From assembly GCA_965661345.1 (NCBI GenBank), contig CBFIDK010000008.1, forward strand, positions 9,310 to 73,309: 64,000 nucleotides of DNA, given 5' to 3'. Shown here in pieces: positions 54,123 to 63,568 of this stretch. Every line of letters begins with the position of its first letter. Position 1 is the first letter of the stretch. Below the pieces are notes generated by a model. That model was given only the letters and a program-made list of their open reading frames with translations, made no database searches and was not told where the DNA came from. A program made the position numbers and the translations under genes. This DNA comes from GCA-2862585 sp965661345. GTDB taxonomy: Bacteria; Bacteroidota; Bacteroidia; Flavobacteriales; UBA7312.

Positions 54123-54878
54123 ATGAAAACCGCCTTACTTTTCCTGTGTCTTACGGCGAGTACACTTACACATGCCCAATACACCCTTTCTGATGGTCAG
54201 TCAGTTGTAGGTAGAGGATTGTGGTCTGAAAATGTGGCCGGTATTAGTCATTCAACAGATTACGCTCTTGGAATTTCCAACGATTATGCTTTTGGTCTGA
54301 GTGAATTATCTACCTCAAAAATTTCGGTTGTTGCACCCCTTAATTTTGGAGTTTTAAATGCCAACTGGTCCAATCGAGGCGATGCACTGTACAGTGAAAA
54401 TGAACTAGCGCTTTCCTTTGCAAGGCATTTCAGTTCTTTTTTTCAGCTTGGGATGAGGTTTAGGTTAAATTCCACTGCTGTAAATCACGAAACACAATCC
54501 GTCTTTCTTGCAGATATCGGTATGCAATCGGCAATTACTAACCAGCTTTCATTTGGCGTTGAATTGGAAAACCCCTTTAGAGCCGACTTACAAAGCACTT
54601 CACTGGAAATAGGTGTGGCCTATTGGCTTTCTGAAAAAGCCTCATTATTTCTTTCTACTAGAAAAGAATCGGATTTACCAACCTCCGTAATTATGCATAT
54701 TAATTACAGTTTACTTGAAAAAGTTTCCTTTCATGCGGCCTTATCAAATACGGCCTTCTTTAATCGTTTTGCGGTTTCTTACAGATTGAAAGGCTTGTCT
54801 TTAGAACTATTTTTATCACATCATTCCTATCTGGGTTTTAGTCCACAAGTTGGAATCTCTTATTCATTTGGGAAATGA
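54123..54878 (+). CDS. PorV/PorQ-like outer-membrane barrel protein
   Basis: 251 residues with a signal peptide (1-18, ending THAQ). The rest alternates polar and hydrophobic residues as an outer-membrane beta-barrel and ends in an aromatic strand (QVGISYSFGK). DGQSVVGRGLWSENVAGISHSTDYA with repeated Gly/Asn turns resembles the PorV/PorQ/FadL-like type, but the match is only by eye. It overlaps the following helix-hairpin-helix barrel gene by 4 bp (ATGA), so the two are made together. Confidence 0.65.
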   Translation: MKTALLFLCLTASTLTHAQYTLSDGQSVVGRGLWSENVAGISHSTDYALGISNDYAFGLSELSTSKISVVAPLNFGVLNANWSNRGDALYSENELALSFARHFSSFFQLGMRFRLNSTAVNHETQSVFLADIGMQSAITNQLSFGVELENPFRADLQSTSLEIGVAYWLSEKASLFLSTRKESDLPTSVIMHINYSLLEKVSFHAALSNTAFFNRFAVSYRLKGLSLELFLSHHSYLGFSPQVGISYSFGK

Positions 54879-56755
54879 GACAAATAGTTATTTTGATTTT
54901 TCTGTACAGTTATGCCTATGCTCAAGAATTTCCTGAATCTTTGACTATTTATTTGGAAAACGAAGATGTAGGGCAAACTGAACTTTCTTATTTACACGAA
55001 GTTTTAGAAAGACCTTTAAATCTGAACGACTGCTACATTGACGATTTATTACAACTGCCATTTATTTCCAAGATTGAGGCAAATGCTATATTACGGTACA
55101 GAAAGTCCAAGGGGTATTTTCGTTCGGTTTATGAGTTACAAGCTATCGATGGATTAAAAAGGAATACAATTAGTTTGTTGCTAGAATGTGTTCGTGTTGA
55201 ACCAAAATCAGTTGACATCAAAAAAATACGACACCAATGGACGGCTTTATACCAAAGCTTTTTGGAAGAACAGAAAGAATTTAGTAACAGCACATACATT
55301 GGTAGTAAAAGCAAGAATTATTTGAGGTATAAAGGCAAGACTAGAAACATGAATTTTGGTCTGCTTACTGAAAAAGATGCCGGTGAAAAGCCTTTAGATT
55401 TTTACTCTTTCCATTTTGATTTAAAAAAAAGAAATACGCATATCTTTATTGGAGATTATCAGCTTTCTTTGGGACAAGGCTTGCTTCATTATCAGGGCTT
55501 TGGCTTTGGCAAGTCGGCGGACGTCCTAAATACTTTTAAAAGAACTAAAACACTTCGTTCTCATACGTCAACTCGAGAAAATCAATTTTACAGAGGCTTT
55601 GCTATTGAACAAAAACACAAGAATTGGAAACTGTCCTCTTGGCTTTCTTACAAGCCAATTGATGGAAATGAAGATGAAGAGTCACGAATAGTAACTTCTA
55701 TAAGTGAGACGGGCTTGCACAGAACGGATTCAGAAATTGAAAATAAAAATCAACTGCTTCAAAAAACATATGGTGCAAGAGTAAACTTTGAAAAAAAACG
55801 CTTTAACTCTTCCATCTATTTTAAAAATCAAATTTGGGATAAACCCATAAAAGCACTTAATGACACAATTGAGCATGCTTTTTATTTAGCTTCAGATTAT
55901 TCCATTACATTAAAAAATATGCACCTCTTTGGTGAGATTAGTCTAACACAGAATGTAGCTTCTTACTTATCTGCCTTGACTATAAATTTATCAAAGAATT
56001 TATCTTACGCTTTGCTCTACAGAAATTACTCTCCAGATTATTTTGCTTTGGAGTCAAATGCTTTTGGCGAACAAACGACAAATAGAAATGAGAGAGGCTT
56101 ATATTCGGCAGTAAATGTTGACTTTTCAAAAAAATGGAGTTTATCGTTTTATTCAGACTATTATTATTTCCCAGAAGAAAGTTATTACAGCAATAGTCCT
56201 TTGAGAGGAAAAGATTTCAGAGCTCAATTAACTCACAAACCCTCAAAACAATGGCAGGCATTGGCACGATTTAATTACGAAGCCAAAACAAATAACCTCA
56301 ATGACGAACTTGGTCTTCACCCCATTCAAGCGTCCAAAAGCATGAATATTCTTGCACAGATAAATTACAGACGTAATGATTTTTCTTTCAAAAGCCGATC
56401 GGTTTGGAGCAATAAAGATGACAATTGGGGATATTTGATTTTTTACGATGTGAAATACAATCCTTTAGAAAGTCCTTGGGCCTGTTCTTTGAGGTATCTT
56501 TTATTTGATACTCCTGACTATTCAACTCGAGTATATGTCTATGAGCCCGATGTCTTATATTCCTTTTCTGTTCCAGCTTTTTATGGCGAGGGAAAGAGGG
56601 TGGTAGGGCTTCTCAAATACAGATTTAATAAGCATTTAACCTTTAATTTTAAGCTAGCTCAAACGGTTTATTTCGATGAAACGCCTATTCGTTCTGGTAG
56701 TGTAAAAGGGGATAGATTAACCGATTTTAAGGTGTTAATTAAATATGTTCTTTAA
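54875..56755 (+). CDS. Helix-hairpin-helix domain outer-membrane barrel protein
   Basis: 626 residues. A signal peptide (1-16, ending YAQ) is followed by a ComEA-like helix-hairpin-helix segment (about 45-110, with LNLNDCYIDDLLQLPFISKI, ILRYRKSKGYFRSVYELQAI and DGLKRNTISLL). The C-terminal 500 residues form a large barrel of alternating strands with frequent Tyr/Trp and end in a terminal strand FKVLIKYVL. The helix-hairpin-helix fold normally binds DNA. Its location in an exported outer-membrane protein suggests DNA or protein binding in the periplasm. Function unproven; coupled to the preceding barrel gene. Confidence 0.8.
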   Translation: MRQIVILIFLYSYAYAQEFPESLTIYLENEDVGQTELSYLHEVLERPLNLNDCYIDDLLQLPFISKIEANAILRYRKSKGYFRSVYELQAIDGLKRNTISLLLECVRVEPKSVDIKKIRHQWTALYQSFLEEQKEFSNSTYIGSKSKNYLRYKGKTRNMNFGLLTEKDAGEKPLDFYSFHFDLKKRNTHIFIGDYQLSLGQGLLHYQGFGFGKSADVLNTFKRTKTLRSHTSTRENQFYRGFAIEQKHKNWKLSSWLSYKPIDGNEDEESRIVTSISETGLHRTDSEIENKNQLLQKTYGARVNFEKKRFNSSIYFKNQIWDKPIKALNDTIEHAFYLASDYSITLKNMHLFGEISLTQNVASYLSALTINLSKNLSYALLYRNYSPDYFALESNAFGEQTTNRNERGLYSAVNVDFSKKWSLSFYSDYYYFPEESYYSNSPLRGKDFRAQLTHKPSKQWQALARFNYEAKTNNLNDELGLHPIQASKSMNILAQINYRRNDFSFKSRSVWSNKDDNWGYLIFYDVKYNPLESPWACSLRYLLFDTPDYSTRVYVYEPDVLYSFSVPAFYGEGKRVVGLLKYRFNKHLTFNFKLAQTVYFDETPIRSGSVKGDRLTDFKVLIKYVL

Positions 56756-56762
56756 ATAATTT

Positions 56763-56770
56763 TATATTTG
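56763..56770 (+). promoter_or_regulatory. Promoter -7 box of the acyl-CoA synthetase gene
   Basis: TATATTTG matches TAnnTTTG exactly. It overlaps the TTG codon at 56768 that could be read as an upstream start, so ATG 56792 is the real start with a leader of about 15 nt. Confidence 0.5.
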
Positions 56771-56791
56771 GGGAAATCAAATGTTAAACCT

Positions 56792-58432
56792 ATGCAAGAT
56801 TATAATTCACCTTTAGAGATGCTTTACAAGTGGGAAAATGAATCCCCTAATAAATTATATATGCGTCAGCCGATCAATGATGAATGGCACAAATGGACTT
56901 GGTCCGAAACAGCTGCTGAAATCAGAAAAATGGCTGGCTATCTTCAATCGCTTGATTTAGCGCCTAAAAGTAAAATTGCAATACTTTCCAAAAATTGCGC
57001 CCATTGGATAATGAGTGACTTAGCCATCATGATGGCGGGACATGTTTCGGTTCCTCTATACCCAAATTTACAGGCGGAGAGTATTAAACAAATCTTGGAT
57101 CATAGTGAAGCTAAACTTGTCTTTGTAGGGAAATTAGACGATTTCGAAAGTATGCGTCCAGGAATACCTAAGGACATGCCATGCATTGCCTATCCTTTTT
57201 ATTCAGAAGAAGGCTATCCAGTTTGGGACGAGGTAGCAAAAAATGTTACGCCTGTTGCTGAAAATGTAATACGAGAGCCTAATGATTTAGCTACAATTAT
57301 TTACACCTCAGGTACAACGGGAATGCCTAAAGGTGTAATGCATAAATTTTATAACTTTTCTTTTGCAACTTCAAATGCGGTTCCATTATTAGGATTAGCT
57401 ACTGAAGAGCGTTTTTTCTCTTACCTACCACTTTGTCATATTGCAGAGCGTTTGTTGGTAGAAATGGGGAGTTTGTACTCAGGAGGAATGGTATCATTCG
57501 CAGAAAGTTTGGATACTTTCGCTAAAAATTTATCCGATACTAAGCCAACGGCATTTTTAGGAGTTCCGCGTATATGGACAAAATTCCAGCAAGGCATTTT
57601 AATGAAATTACCTCAGAAAAAACTAAATGTATTACTTGCGATTCCTGGCGTATCATCGCTTATAAAAAAGAAGATAAAATCAGGACTTGGTTTGCAAGAA
57701 GCTAGAAATGTGTTTACAGGAGCTGCTCCTACACCAGTATCAACATTAAAGTGGTTTCAGCGTTTAGGAATCAACATTCAAGAAGCCTATGCAATGACTG
57801 AAAACTGTTGCTATTCACACGTTACATTAAATGACGATATCCAATTTGGATTTGTAGGCAAAGCATTACCCCATTGTGAAGTAAAACTTAGTGAGAAAAA
57901 TGAAATTCTTATCAAGCACGTTGCATTGATGGATGGCTACTATAAAGAAGAAAAACAGACCAATGAAACTATCAAAGACGGATGGTTATATACAGGTGAT
58001 GAAGGGCATATTGATAGTAAAGGATTTTTGAAGATTACTGGAAGAGTAAAGGATTTATTCAAAACCTCTAAAGCAAAGTATGTTGCACCAGCACCAATTG
58101 AGATGAAGCTTTCTGCCAATAAAAATATTGAGCAAGTATGTGTGGTAGGTGAAAACATTCCTCAGCCAATAGCTTTAGTCACTCTCTCAGAATATGGTAA
58201 AGGAAGACCTTCAGAGGATGTTGTAGCGAGTTTATCAAAAACACTTTCGGTCGTAAATCCAAAATTTAATGCGCATGAACGCTTGAAAAAGATTATTGTG
58301 CTAGACCAAGAATGGACTATTGAAAATAATTTATTGACACCATCAATGAAAATTAAACGTAATGAAGTAGAGAAACTTCACAAGGAAAATTACGTTTCTT
58401 GGTACGAAAGAGAAGAAGAGGTAGTCTGGTAA
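56792..58432 (+). CDS. Long-chain acyl-CoA synthetase (AMP-binding enzyme)
   Basis: 546-residue adenylate-forming enzyme. The P-loop TIIYTSGTTGMPKGVMH (about 168-184), the A5 motif with EAYAMTEN (about 331-338), the DGWLYTGDEGHID block (about 398-410) and GRVKDLFKTSKAKYVAPAPIE (A8 hinge and beyond) are present. It should activate fatty acids with ATP and CoA; the chain-length preference is not visible. It stands between the outer-membrane gene pair and purL. Confidence 0.9.
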   Translation: MQDYNSPLEMLYKWENESPNKLYMRQPINDEWHKWTWSETAAEIRKMAGYLQSLDLAPKSKIAILSKNCAHWIMSDLAIMMAGHVSVPLYPNLQAESIKQILDHSEAKLVFVGKLDDFESMRPGIPKDMPCIAYPFYSEEGYPVWDEVAKNVTPVAENVIREPNDLATIIYTSGTTGMPKGVMHKFYNFSFATSNAVPLLGLATEERFFSYLPLCHIAERLLVEMGSLYSGGMVSFAESLDTFAKNLSDTKPTAFLGVPRIWTKFQQGILMKLPQKKLNVLLAIPGVSSLIKKKIKSGLGLQEARNVFTGAAPTPVSTLKWFQRLGINIQEAYAMTENCCYSHVTLNDDIQFGFVGKALPHCEVKLSEKNEILIKHVALMDGYYKEEKQTNETIKDGWLYTGDEGHIDSKGFLKITGRVKDLFKTSKAKYVAPAPIEMKLSANKNIEQVCVVGENIPQPIALVTLSEYGKGRPSEDVVASLSKTLSVVNPKFNAHERLKKIIVLDQEWTIENNLLTPSMKIKRNEVEKLHKENYVSWYEREEEVVW

Positions 58433-58495
58433 ACAACATCTTAATAACTTTTTAAAAAGCTGCAGTTTTTAGTTCATTTATACTAGAGGTATTTT

Positions 58496-58503
58496 TATTT
58501 TTG
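58496..58503 (+). promoter_or_regulatory. Promoter -7 box of purL
   Basis: TATTTTTG matches TAnnTTTG, and TTC (one mismatch to TTG) lies 20 bp upstream. It is 20 bp before the purL ATG. Confidence 0.5.
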
Positions 58504-58523
58504 CCCTTTAGAAAAATGAACTT

Positions 58524-60755
58524 ATGTCACAAGCAACTACTACATTAGCCACACTTGATCAAGCTATCGAACTTGGGCTTCGTCCAGAAGAGTTTGATAA
58601 AATCAAAGAAATATTAGGCCGTACACCAAACTTTACTGAGATGAGTATTTTCTCTGTAATGTGGTCAGAGCATTGTTCGTATAAAAATTCAATTACATGG
58701 TTGAAAACGTTACCGAAAGATGGCCCTCATATGTTGGTGAAAGCTGGTGAAGAAAATGCAGGATTAGTTGATATTGGCGATGGTCTCGCTTGTGCATTTA
58801 AAATAGAAAGCCACAACCACCCTTCAGCATTGGAGCCCTATCAGGGAGCAGCAACAGGTGTTGGCGGTATCAATAGAGATATCTTTACCATGGGTGCTCG
58901 TCCAGTAGCACAGCTAAATTCACTCAGATTTGGAAATATTGAACTCGATAGAACCAAGTGGTTAGTAAAAGGAGTTGTAAAAGGTATTGGTGATTATGGA
59001 AATGCTTTTGGTATTCCTATTGTTGGCGGCGAAGTGTTTTTTGACGATTGTTACAACACAAACCCACTAGTTAATGCTTTTTCGGCTGGGATAATGAAGG
59101 CTGATGGCTTAATATCAGCGACATCTTCTGGCGTTGGCAATCCCGTTTTTATCGTTGGCTCAAGAACTGGTAAAGATGGTATTCACGGTGCAGCATTTGC
59201 TTCAAAAGATATTACGGAAGATTCGGCAAACGATTTGCCAGCAGTTCAAGTAGGTGATCCATTTCAAGAAAAATTACTTCTCGAAGCAACACTAGAGTTA
59301 GGTCAAACAGATGCTATTGTTGGTATGCAAGATATGGGTGCGGCTGGCATTACGTGTTCCACTTCAGAAATGAGTGCTGCCGGTGAACACGGTATGATCA
59401 TCCATTTGGATAAAGTCCCCACACGACAAGAGAACATGAAAGACTGGGAGATTCTTCTTTCAGAATCACAAGAGCGTATGCTGATTGTGGTTGAAAAAGG
59501 CAAAGAACACATCGTTCAGGAAATATATGATAAATGGGATTTAAGTTGTGAGCAAATTGGTGAAGTTACCGCTGGAGGCAGATTGAAATATTACATGCAC
59601 GGTGAACTGGTAGCTGATGTTCCTGCTGATGATTTAGTGCTTGGTGGAGGCGCTCCTGTCTATACCAGAGAATATTCTGAACCGGCATATTTCAAAAAAT
59701 TTAAAGAGTTTAAAATTGATAGCATTGAGCAGCCTAAAGATTTAGTCGAAGTGGCTAAGTTTTTAGCATCACATCCGAATATTGCTTCAAAAAAATGGGT
59801 GTACGAGCAGTACGACTCTATGGTTGGTACAATAAACATGAGTACTAATTCACCAAAAGATGCAGGTGTAGTAAATGTTAAAGGCACTAATAAAGCCCTT
59901 GCAATGACAGTAGATTGCAACGCTAGAATGGTTAATGCAAATCCAGAAGAAGGTTGCGCTATGGCAGTGGCTGAAGCTGCAAGAAACATTGTGTGTTCAG
60001 GCGGTGTCCCAAGCGCAATTACGAATTGTTTGAACTTTGGAAATCCATATAACCCTGAAGTTTATTGGCAGTTTGTCGGTGCTATTAAGGGAATGACAAA
60101 ATCTTGTTTAAAATTTAATACCCCAGTAACAGGAGGAAATGTTAGTTTTTATAATCAAACGGCTTTAGACGGTAAAGAGGTGCCAGTATTCCCAACGCCA
60201 ACAATAGGAATGTTAGGTATTGTTGAAGATAAAGACCACGTCATGTCTTTAGATTTTAAAGGAAAAAGTGATTTAATATTTCTTCTAGGAGAATCCAAAA
60301 ACGATATTAGCAGTTCAGAATATTTAGCCTCTTACCACAATTTTAAAGAAAGCTCTACCCCAGAGTTTGATTTAGATAAAGAGTTTGAATTGCAAGAGTC
60401 TGTAAAAGACTTAATAAAAGCTAAATTAATAGAATCTGCTCACGATGTTTCAGACGGTGGACTATTCATAACACTTCTCGAAAGTGCAATGCCAAGGAAT
60501 TTAGGCTTTGATATTACTACCTCATCCGAGATCAGAGAAGATGCTTTTCTATTTGGTGAAGCACCTTCAAGAGTTGTAGTTTCTGTTAGGGAAACTTCTG
60601 AAGACGCATTCTTAGATTTGATGAAAAAATCTAACGTACCTTTTACCTTAATTGGTCATGTGACTAAGGGAGAAATTAGGGTCGATGATCGTTCTTTCGG
60701 CGAGCTTAGTGAATTCAAAGAAATTTTTGACAACTCACTTGCTAAACACTTTTAA
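58524..60755 (+). CDS. purL: Phosphoribosylformylglycinamidine synthase subunit PurL
   Basis: 743-residue small PurL (Bacillus type), which with separate PurQ and PurS turns FGAR and glutamine into FGAM. Motifs: MWSEHCSYKNS (about 45-55), ESHNHPSALEPYQGAATGVGG (about 94-114), the ATP-site GMQDMGAAGITCSTSEMS (about 268-285) and a C-terminal SAHDVSDGGL (about 640-649). Length and order are standard. Neither purQ nor purS is in the window. Confidence 0.97.
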   Translation: MSQATTTLATLDQAIELGLRPEEFDKIKEILGRTPNFTEMSIFSVMWSEHCSYKNSITWLKTLPKDGPHMLVKAGEENAGLVDIGDGLACAFKIESHNHPSALEPYQGAATGVGGINRDIFTMGARPVAQLNSLRFGNIELDRTKWLVKGVVKGIGDYGNAFGIPIVGGEVFFDDCYNTNPLVNAFSAGIMKADGLISATSSGVGNPVFIVGSRTGKDGIHGAAFASKDITEDSANDLPAVQVGDPFQEKLLLEATLELGQTDAIVGMQDMGAAGITCSTSEMSAAGEHGMIIHLDKVPTRQENMKDWEILLSESQERMLIVVEKGKEHIVQEIYDKWDLSCEQIGEVTAGGRLKYYMHGELVADVPADDLVLGGGAPVYTREYSEPAYFKKFKEFKIDSIEQPKDLVEVAKFLASHPNIASKKWVYEQYDSMVGTINMSTNSPKDAGVVNVKGTNKALAMTVDCNARMVNANPEEGCAMAVAEAARNIVCSGGVPSAITNCLNFGNPYNPEVYWQFVGAIKGMTKSCLKFNTPVTGGNVSFYNQTALDGKEVPVFPTPTIGMLGIVEDKDHVMSLDFKGKSDLIFLLGESKNDISSSEYLASYHNFKESSTPEFDLDKEFELQESVKDLIKAKLIESAHDVSDGGLFITLLESAMPRNLGFDITTSSEIREDAFLFGEAPSRVVVSVRETSEDAFLDLMKKSNVPFTLIGHVTKGEIRVDDRSFGELSEFKEIFDNSLAKHF

Positions 60756-60783
60756 ATTTTAGTATAAATCTCATTTCTTTTTA

Positions 60784-60791
60784 TAAATTTG
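60784..60791 (+). promoter_or_regulatory. Promoter -7 box of the hydroxylase-SDR unit
   Basis: TAAATTTG matches TAnnTTTG and is 22 bp before the hydroxylase ATG. No good -33 TTG is seen. Confidence 0.42.
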
Positions 60792-60812
60792 GCTAACTAA
60801 TTGTAGCCTAAT

Positions 60813-62546
60813 ATGAAAATCGATTTTAATGACTTTGGCAACCCTCAAGTCTCCAATTTACCAAGCCACCTCAGGCAATTCGTAGTTCAACAAGATTATA
60901 ACAGCTACACCGCTTTAGACCATGCCTTATGGCGATACGTTATGAGAAAAAACATATCATTTCTAAAAAATGTAGCGGATACTTCTTACTTAGAAGGTTT
61001 AGAAAAAACAGGAATTACCATTGATGCCATTCCTGACATTAAGGATATGAATGATATTCTTGGTAAAATAGGTTGGGGTTGTGTTTGTGTCGATGGCTTC
61101 TTGCCACCATCTTCTTTTATGGAATTTCAAGCGTATAAGGTTTTGGTAATTGCAGCAGATATTCGTCAAATCGAACACATTGAATATACACCCGCTCCAG
61201 ATATAATACATGAAGCGGCAGGTCATGCTCCAATAATTGCTGATCCTATGTATGCCGAATACCTTCGTCTATTTGGCGACATAGGAAGTAAAGCTATTTC
61301 ATCTTCCAAAGATTTCGAACTATACGAAGCGATACGTCATTTATCTATAATTAAGGAAGATCCTTACACAAAACCTGAAGAAATTGAAGAGGCAAGCTTG
61401 GAAATATCTCGAATACAACAAAACATGGGAGAGCCTTCCGAGATGGCTATGATAAGAAATCTTCACTGGTGGACTGTAGAATATGGGCTTATTGGCGATG
61501 TTTCAAACCCCAAGATATATGGGGCTGGTCTTCTTTCTTCTATTGGAGAAAGTGAAAGTTGTTTAAAAGATGAGGTCAAGAAATTACCCTATACTGTAGA
61601 TGCAGCAAATCAGTCTTTTGATATTACTGAGCCACAGCCTCAACTGTACGTTACGCCATCATACACATATCTTACTCAGGTATTAGAAGAATTTGCAAAT
61701 GGAATGGCTTTACGAAAAGGAGGAATAGAAGGGGTGAAGAAGGCAATAGACTCACAAAACACATGCACTTCCGAGTATAGCTCAGGTATTCAAGTATCAG
61801 GAGTTTTTAATAAGTTAATAGAAAAAGAAGGAGAGCTGATATACTTATCCACCTCTTCACCCACCGCATTAGCTTGGCAAAATAAGCAACTTGTAGGTCA
61901 CGGTAAAGATTACCACAAAGACGGCTTCAGTTCCCCTGTTGGATTATTGCATGGAGAATCCCAACCTTTAGAGTCAATGAGTATCGAAAAGCTAAAGAGT
62001 TTAGGTATAGAGTCTTCAAAACAAGTAGAATTAAACTTTGCAAGCGGTATTAAAGTTAGAGGAAAACTAATTAATATCGTTAAAAATGTAAAAGGAGAAA
62101 ATATACTTATGTCTTTTGATGCTTGTACAGTAGTTTATAACGATGAGGTCTTATTTTTGCCAGATTGGGGAATGTATGATATGGCAGTTGGGCATAAAAT
62201 TACTTCTGTATTCTCAGGAGCTGCCGATAGGGAGGTCTTTTTGAAAGATAATCCTTTTGTTCCAGGCGAAAAAACACATAAGATTAATTACTCAGAGCAA
62301 CGAAAATCACTACATAAACTTTATCAAAAAGTAAGAGACATAAGAAATGGTGATTTACCTAATGTAACCATATACCCTATATGGGCAGAGTTGAAGAAGC
62401 ATAAAGACGATTGGCTATGTGCAATCGAATTATTGGAAATTTGTGAAGATAATATACTATCCTCAGAAATTATCGATTTCTTAAAAAGCAAAAATGATAA
62501 ATCAATTCAGCATTTAGTTGATGAAGGATTAAGCCTAGTAATATGA
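60813..62546 (+). CDS. Aromatic amino acid hydroxylase with C-terminal extension
   Basis: 577 residues. The N-terminal 320 residues are a pterin-dependent hydroxylase core: GWGCVCVDGFLPP (about 88-100) and PDIIHEAAGHAPI (about 129-141), with the iron ligands His133 and His138. It should hydroxylate Phe, Tyr or Trp with tetrahydropterin and O2. The last 250 residues are an extension without a known fold to me, found in Bacteroidota forms of about 580 residues and absent from the roughly 280-residue proteobacterial enzyme. It overlaps the SDR gene by 4 bp (ATGA), so that gene may supply pterin recycling or act in the same pathway. Confidence 0.88.
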   Translation: MKIDFNDFGNPQVSNLPSHLRQFVVQQDYNSYTALDHALWRYVMRKNISFLKNVADTSYLEGLEKTGITIDAIPDIKDMNDILGKIGWGCVCVDGFLPPSSFMEFQAYKVLVIAADIRQIEHIEYTPAPDIIHEAAGHAPIIADPMYAEYLRLFGDIGSKAISSSKDFELYEAIRHLSIIKEDPYTKPEEIEEASLEISRIQQNMGEPSEMAMIRNLHWWTVEYGLIGDVSNPKIYGAGLLSSIGESESCLKDEVKKLPYTVDAANQSFDITEPQPQLYVTPSYTYLTQVLEEFANGMALRKGGIEGVKKAIDSQNTCTSEYSSGIQVSGVFNKLIEKEGELIYLSTSSPTALAWQNKQLVGHGKDYHKDGFSSPVGLLHGESQPLESMSIEKLKSLGIESSKQVELNFASGIKVRGKLINIVKNVKGENILMSFDACTVVYNDEVLFLPDWGMYDMAVGHKITSVFSGAADREVFLKDNPFVPGEKTHKINYSEQRKSLHKLYQKVRDIRNGDLPNVTIYPIWAELKKHKDDWLCAIELLEICEDNILSSEIIDFLKSKNDKSIQHLVDEGLSLVI

Positions 62547-63217
62547 ATGTAGTAATAACCGGAGCAAGTAGAGGAATTGGATTTGAATTAGCTAATTTAT
62601 TTTTAGATGAAGGTCACAAGGTCTTAGCGATTTCAAGAAATAAGGAGAAGCTTACGGCTTTGAAAAATAAAGGCGCTAGCATACTCCCCTTTGATTTATG
62701 CGAAGAATCTTTTACGCCAATACAAACAGCTTTGGACAGCATAGGTGGGAATGTAGATATACTTATTAATAATGCAGGTGCATTAGTCAATAAGCCCTTT
62801 AGCAAATTGACCAATGAAGAAATAAAGCATGTATATAATGTTAATGTATTTTCTATCATAAAGTTAACAAGGGATTTAATGCCCAGTTTTAGCGATGATG
62901 CGCATGTCGTTAATATAAGTAGTGTAGGCGGTGTTCAAGGAAGTGTGAAGTTTCCGGGTCTTTCAGTTTACAGTAGTAGCAAAGGGGCATTAACGATACT
63001 AACAGAATGCTTGGCTGAAGAATTTAAAGATACTAACTACAGTTTCAATACGTTAGCTCTGGGCGCAGTACAAACCGAAATGTTACAAGAGGCTTTTCCA
63101 GATTACAAAGCAGATGTCTCGCCGCGTCAAATGGCGACATTTATTTATAGGTTTGCCGTTGAGGACGGTAAATTATTTAATGGCAAGACAATAACGGTTT
63201 CATCAAGCACGCCTTAA
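62543..63217 (+). CDS. Short-chain dehydrogenase/reductase (SDR)
   Basis: 224-residue classical SDR. The NAD(P) motif TGASRGIGFELA (about 6-17), NNAGALVNKP (about 75-84) and the active-site tetrad Ser/Tyr/Lys in ISSVGG...SVYSSSKGAL are visible. It is translated with the aromatic amino acid hydroxylase (ATGA overlap), which hints at a shared pathway, perhaps reduction of a quinonoid dihydropterin or of a product. This is inference; SDR substrates cannot be read. Confidence 0.87.
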   Translation: MNVVITGASRGIGFELANLFLDEGHKVLAISRNKEKLTALKNKGASILPFDLCEESFTPIQTALDSIGGNVDILINNAGALVNKPFSKLTNEEIKHVYNVNVFSIIKLTRDLMPSFSDDAHVVNISSVGGVQGSVKFPGLSVYSSSKGALTILTECLAEEFKDTNYSFNTLALGAVQTEMLQEAFPDYKADVSPRQMATFIYRFAVEDGKLFNGKTITVSSSTP

Positions 63218-63376
63218 TAATCTCTTTTTTCACTTTATTCCTTTAATTAATGGCTCTGAATATTCAGGAATATTGATTTTTTTGTTTTTTTATGGATTTA
63301 AAATTGAGTAAAAAACTTAATTCTACTAGGTTAAAATTGCATTTCGAAAAATATATTAAAAAAAAACACAAAAGAT

Positions 63377-63406
63377 TTGTAACGTTGCTTAAAGAAACTA
63401 TATTTG
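63377..63406 (+). promoter_or_regulatory. rRNA operon promoter P1
   Basis: TTG (63377-63379), a 19-bp spacer and TATATTTG (63399-63406), a perfect Bacteroidota promoter. It lies about 256 bp before the 16S 5' end and is the distal of two tandem promoters. Confidence 0.85.
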
Positions 63407-63437
63407 CAGCCGCTTTTGAACGAAAAAGTGATATTGT

Positions 63438-63568
63438 AAAACAAACATGTTTTCGATCCTTAATTATTTAGTTGAAATTATTTTAACAAAAGAGTTTGAG
63501 GTTATCAAAAGTATTGTATCTTTGCCGACCCTTTTAGTGTATTCTAAAAGTGGCAAAACAAACATGTT
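63438..63568 (+). repeat. Duplicated 14-bp leader motif after each rRNA promoter
   Basis: AAAACAAACATGTT occurs at 63438-63451 and at 63555-63568, at 39 and 38 bp from the start of each -7 box. The conserved distance suggests that a promoter-leader module was duplicated. The second copy runs into TGTTCTTTGA (63565-63574), which resembles the rRNA antitermination boxA; the first copy is degenerate there. Confidence 0.75.
63496..63524 (+). promoter_or_regulatory. rRNA operon promoter P2
   Basis: TTG (63496-63498), an 18-bp spacer and TATCTTTG (63517-63524), again matching the Bacteroidota consensus. It lies about 138 bp before the 16S 5' end. Confidence 0.8.
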
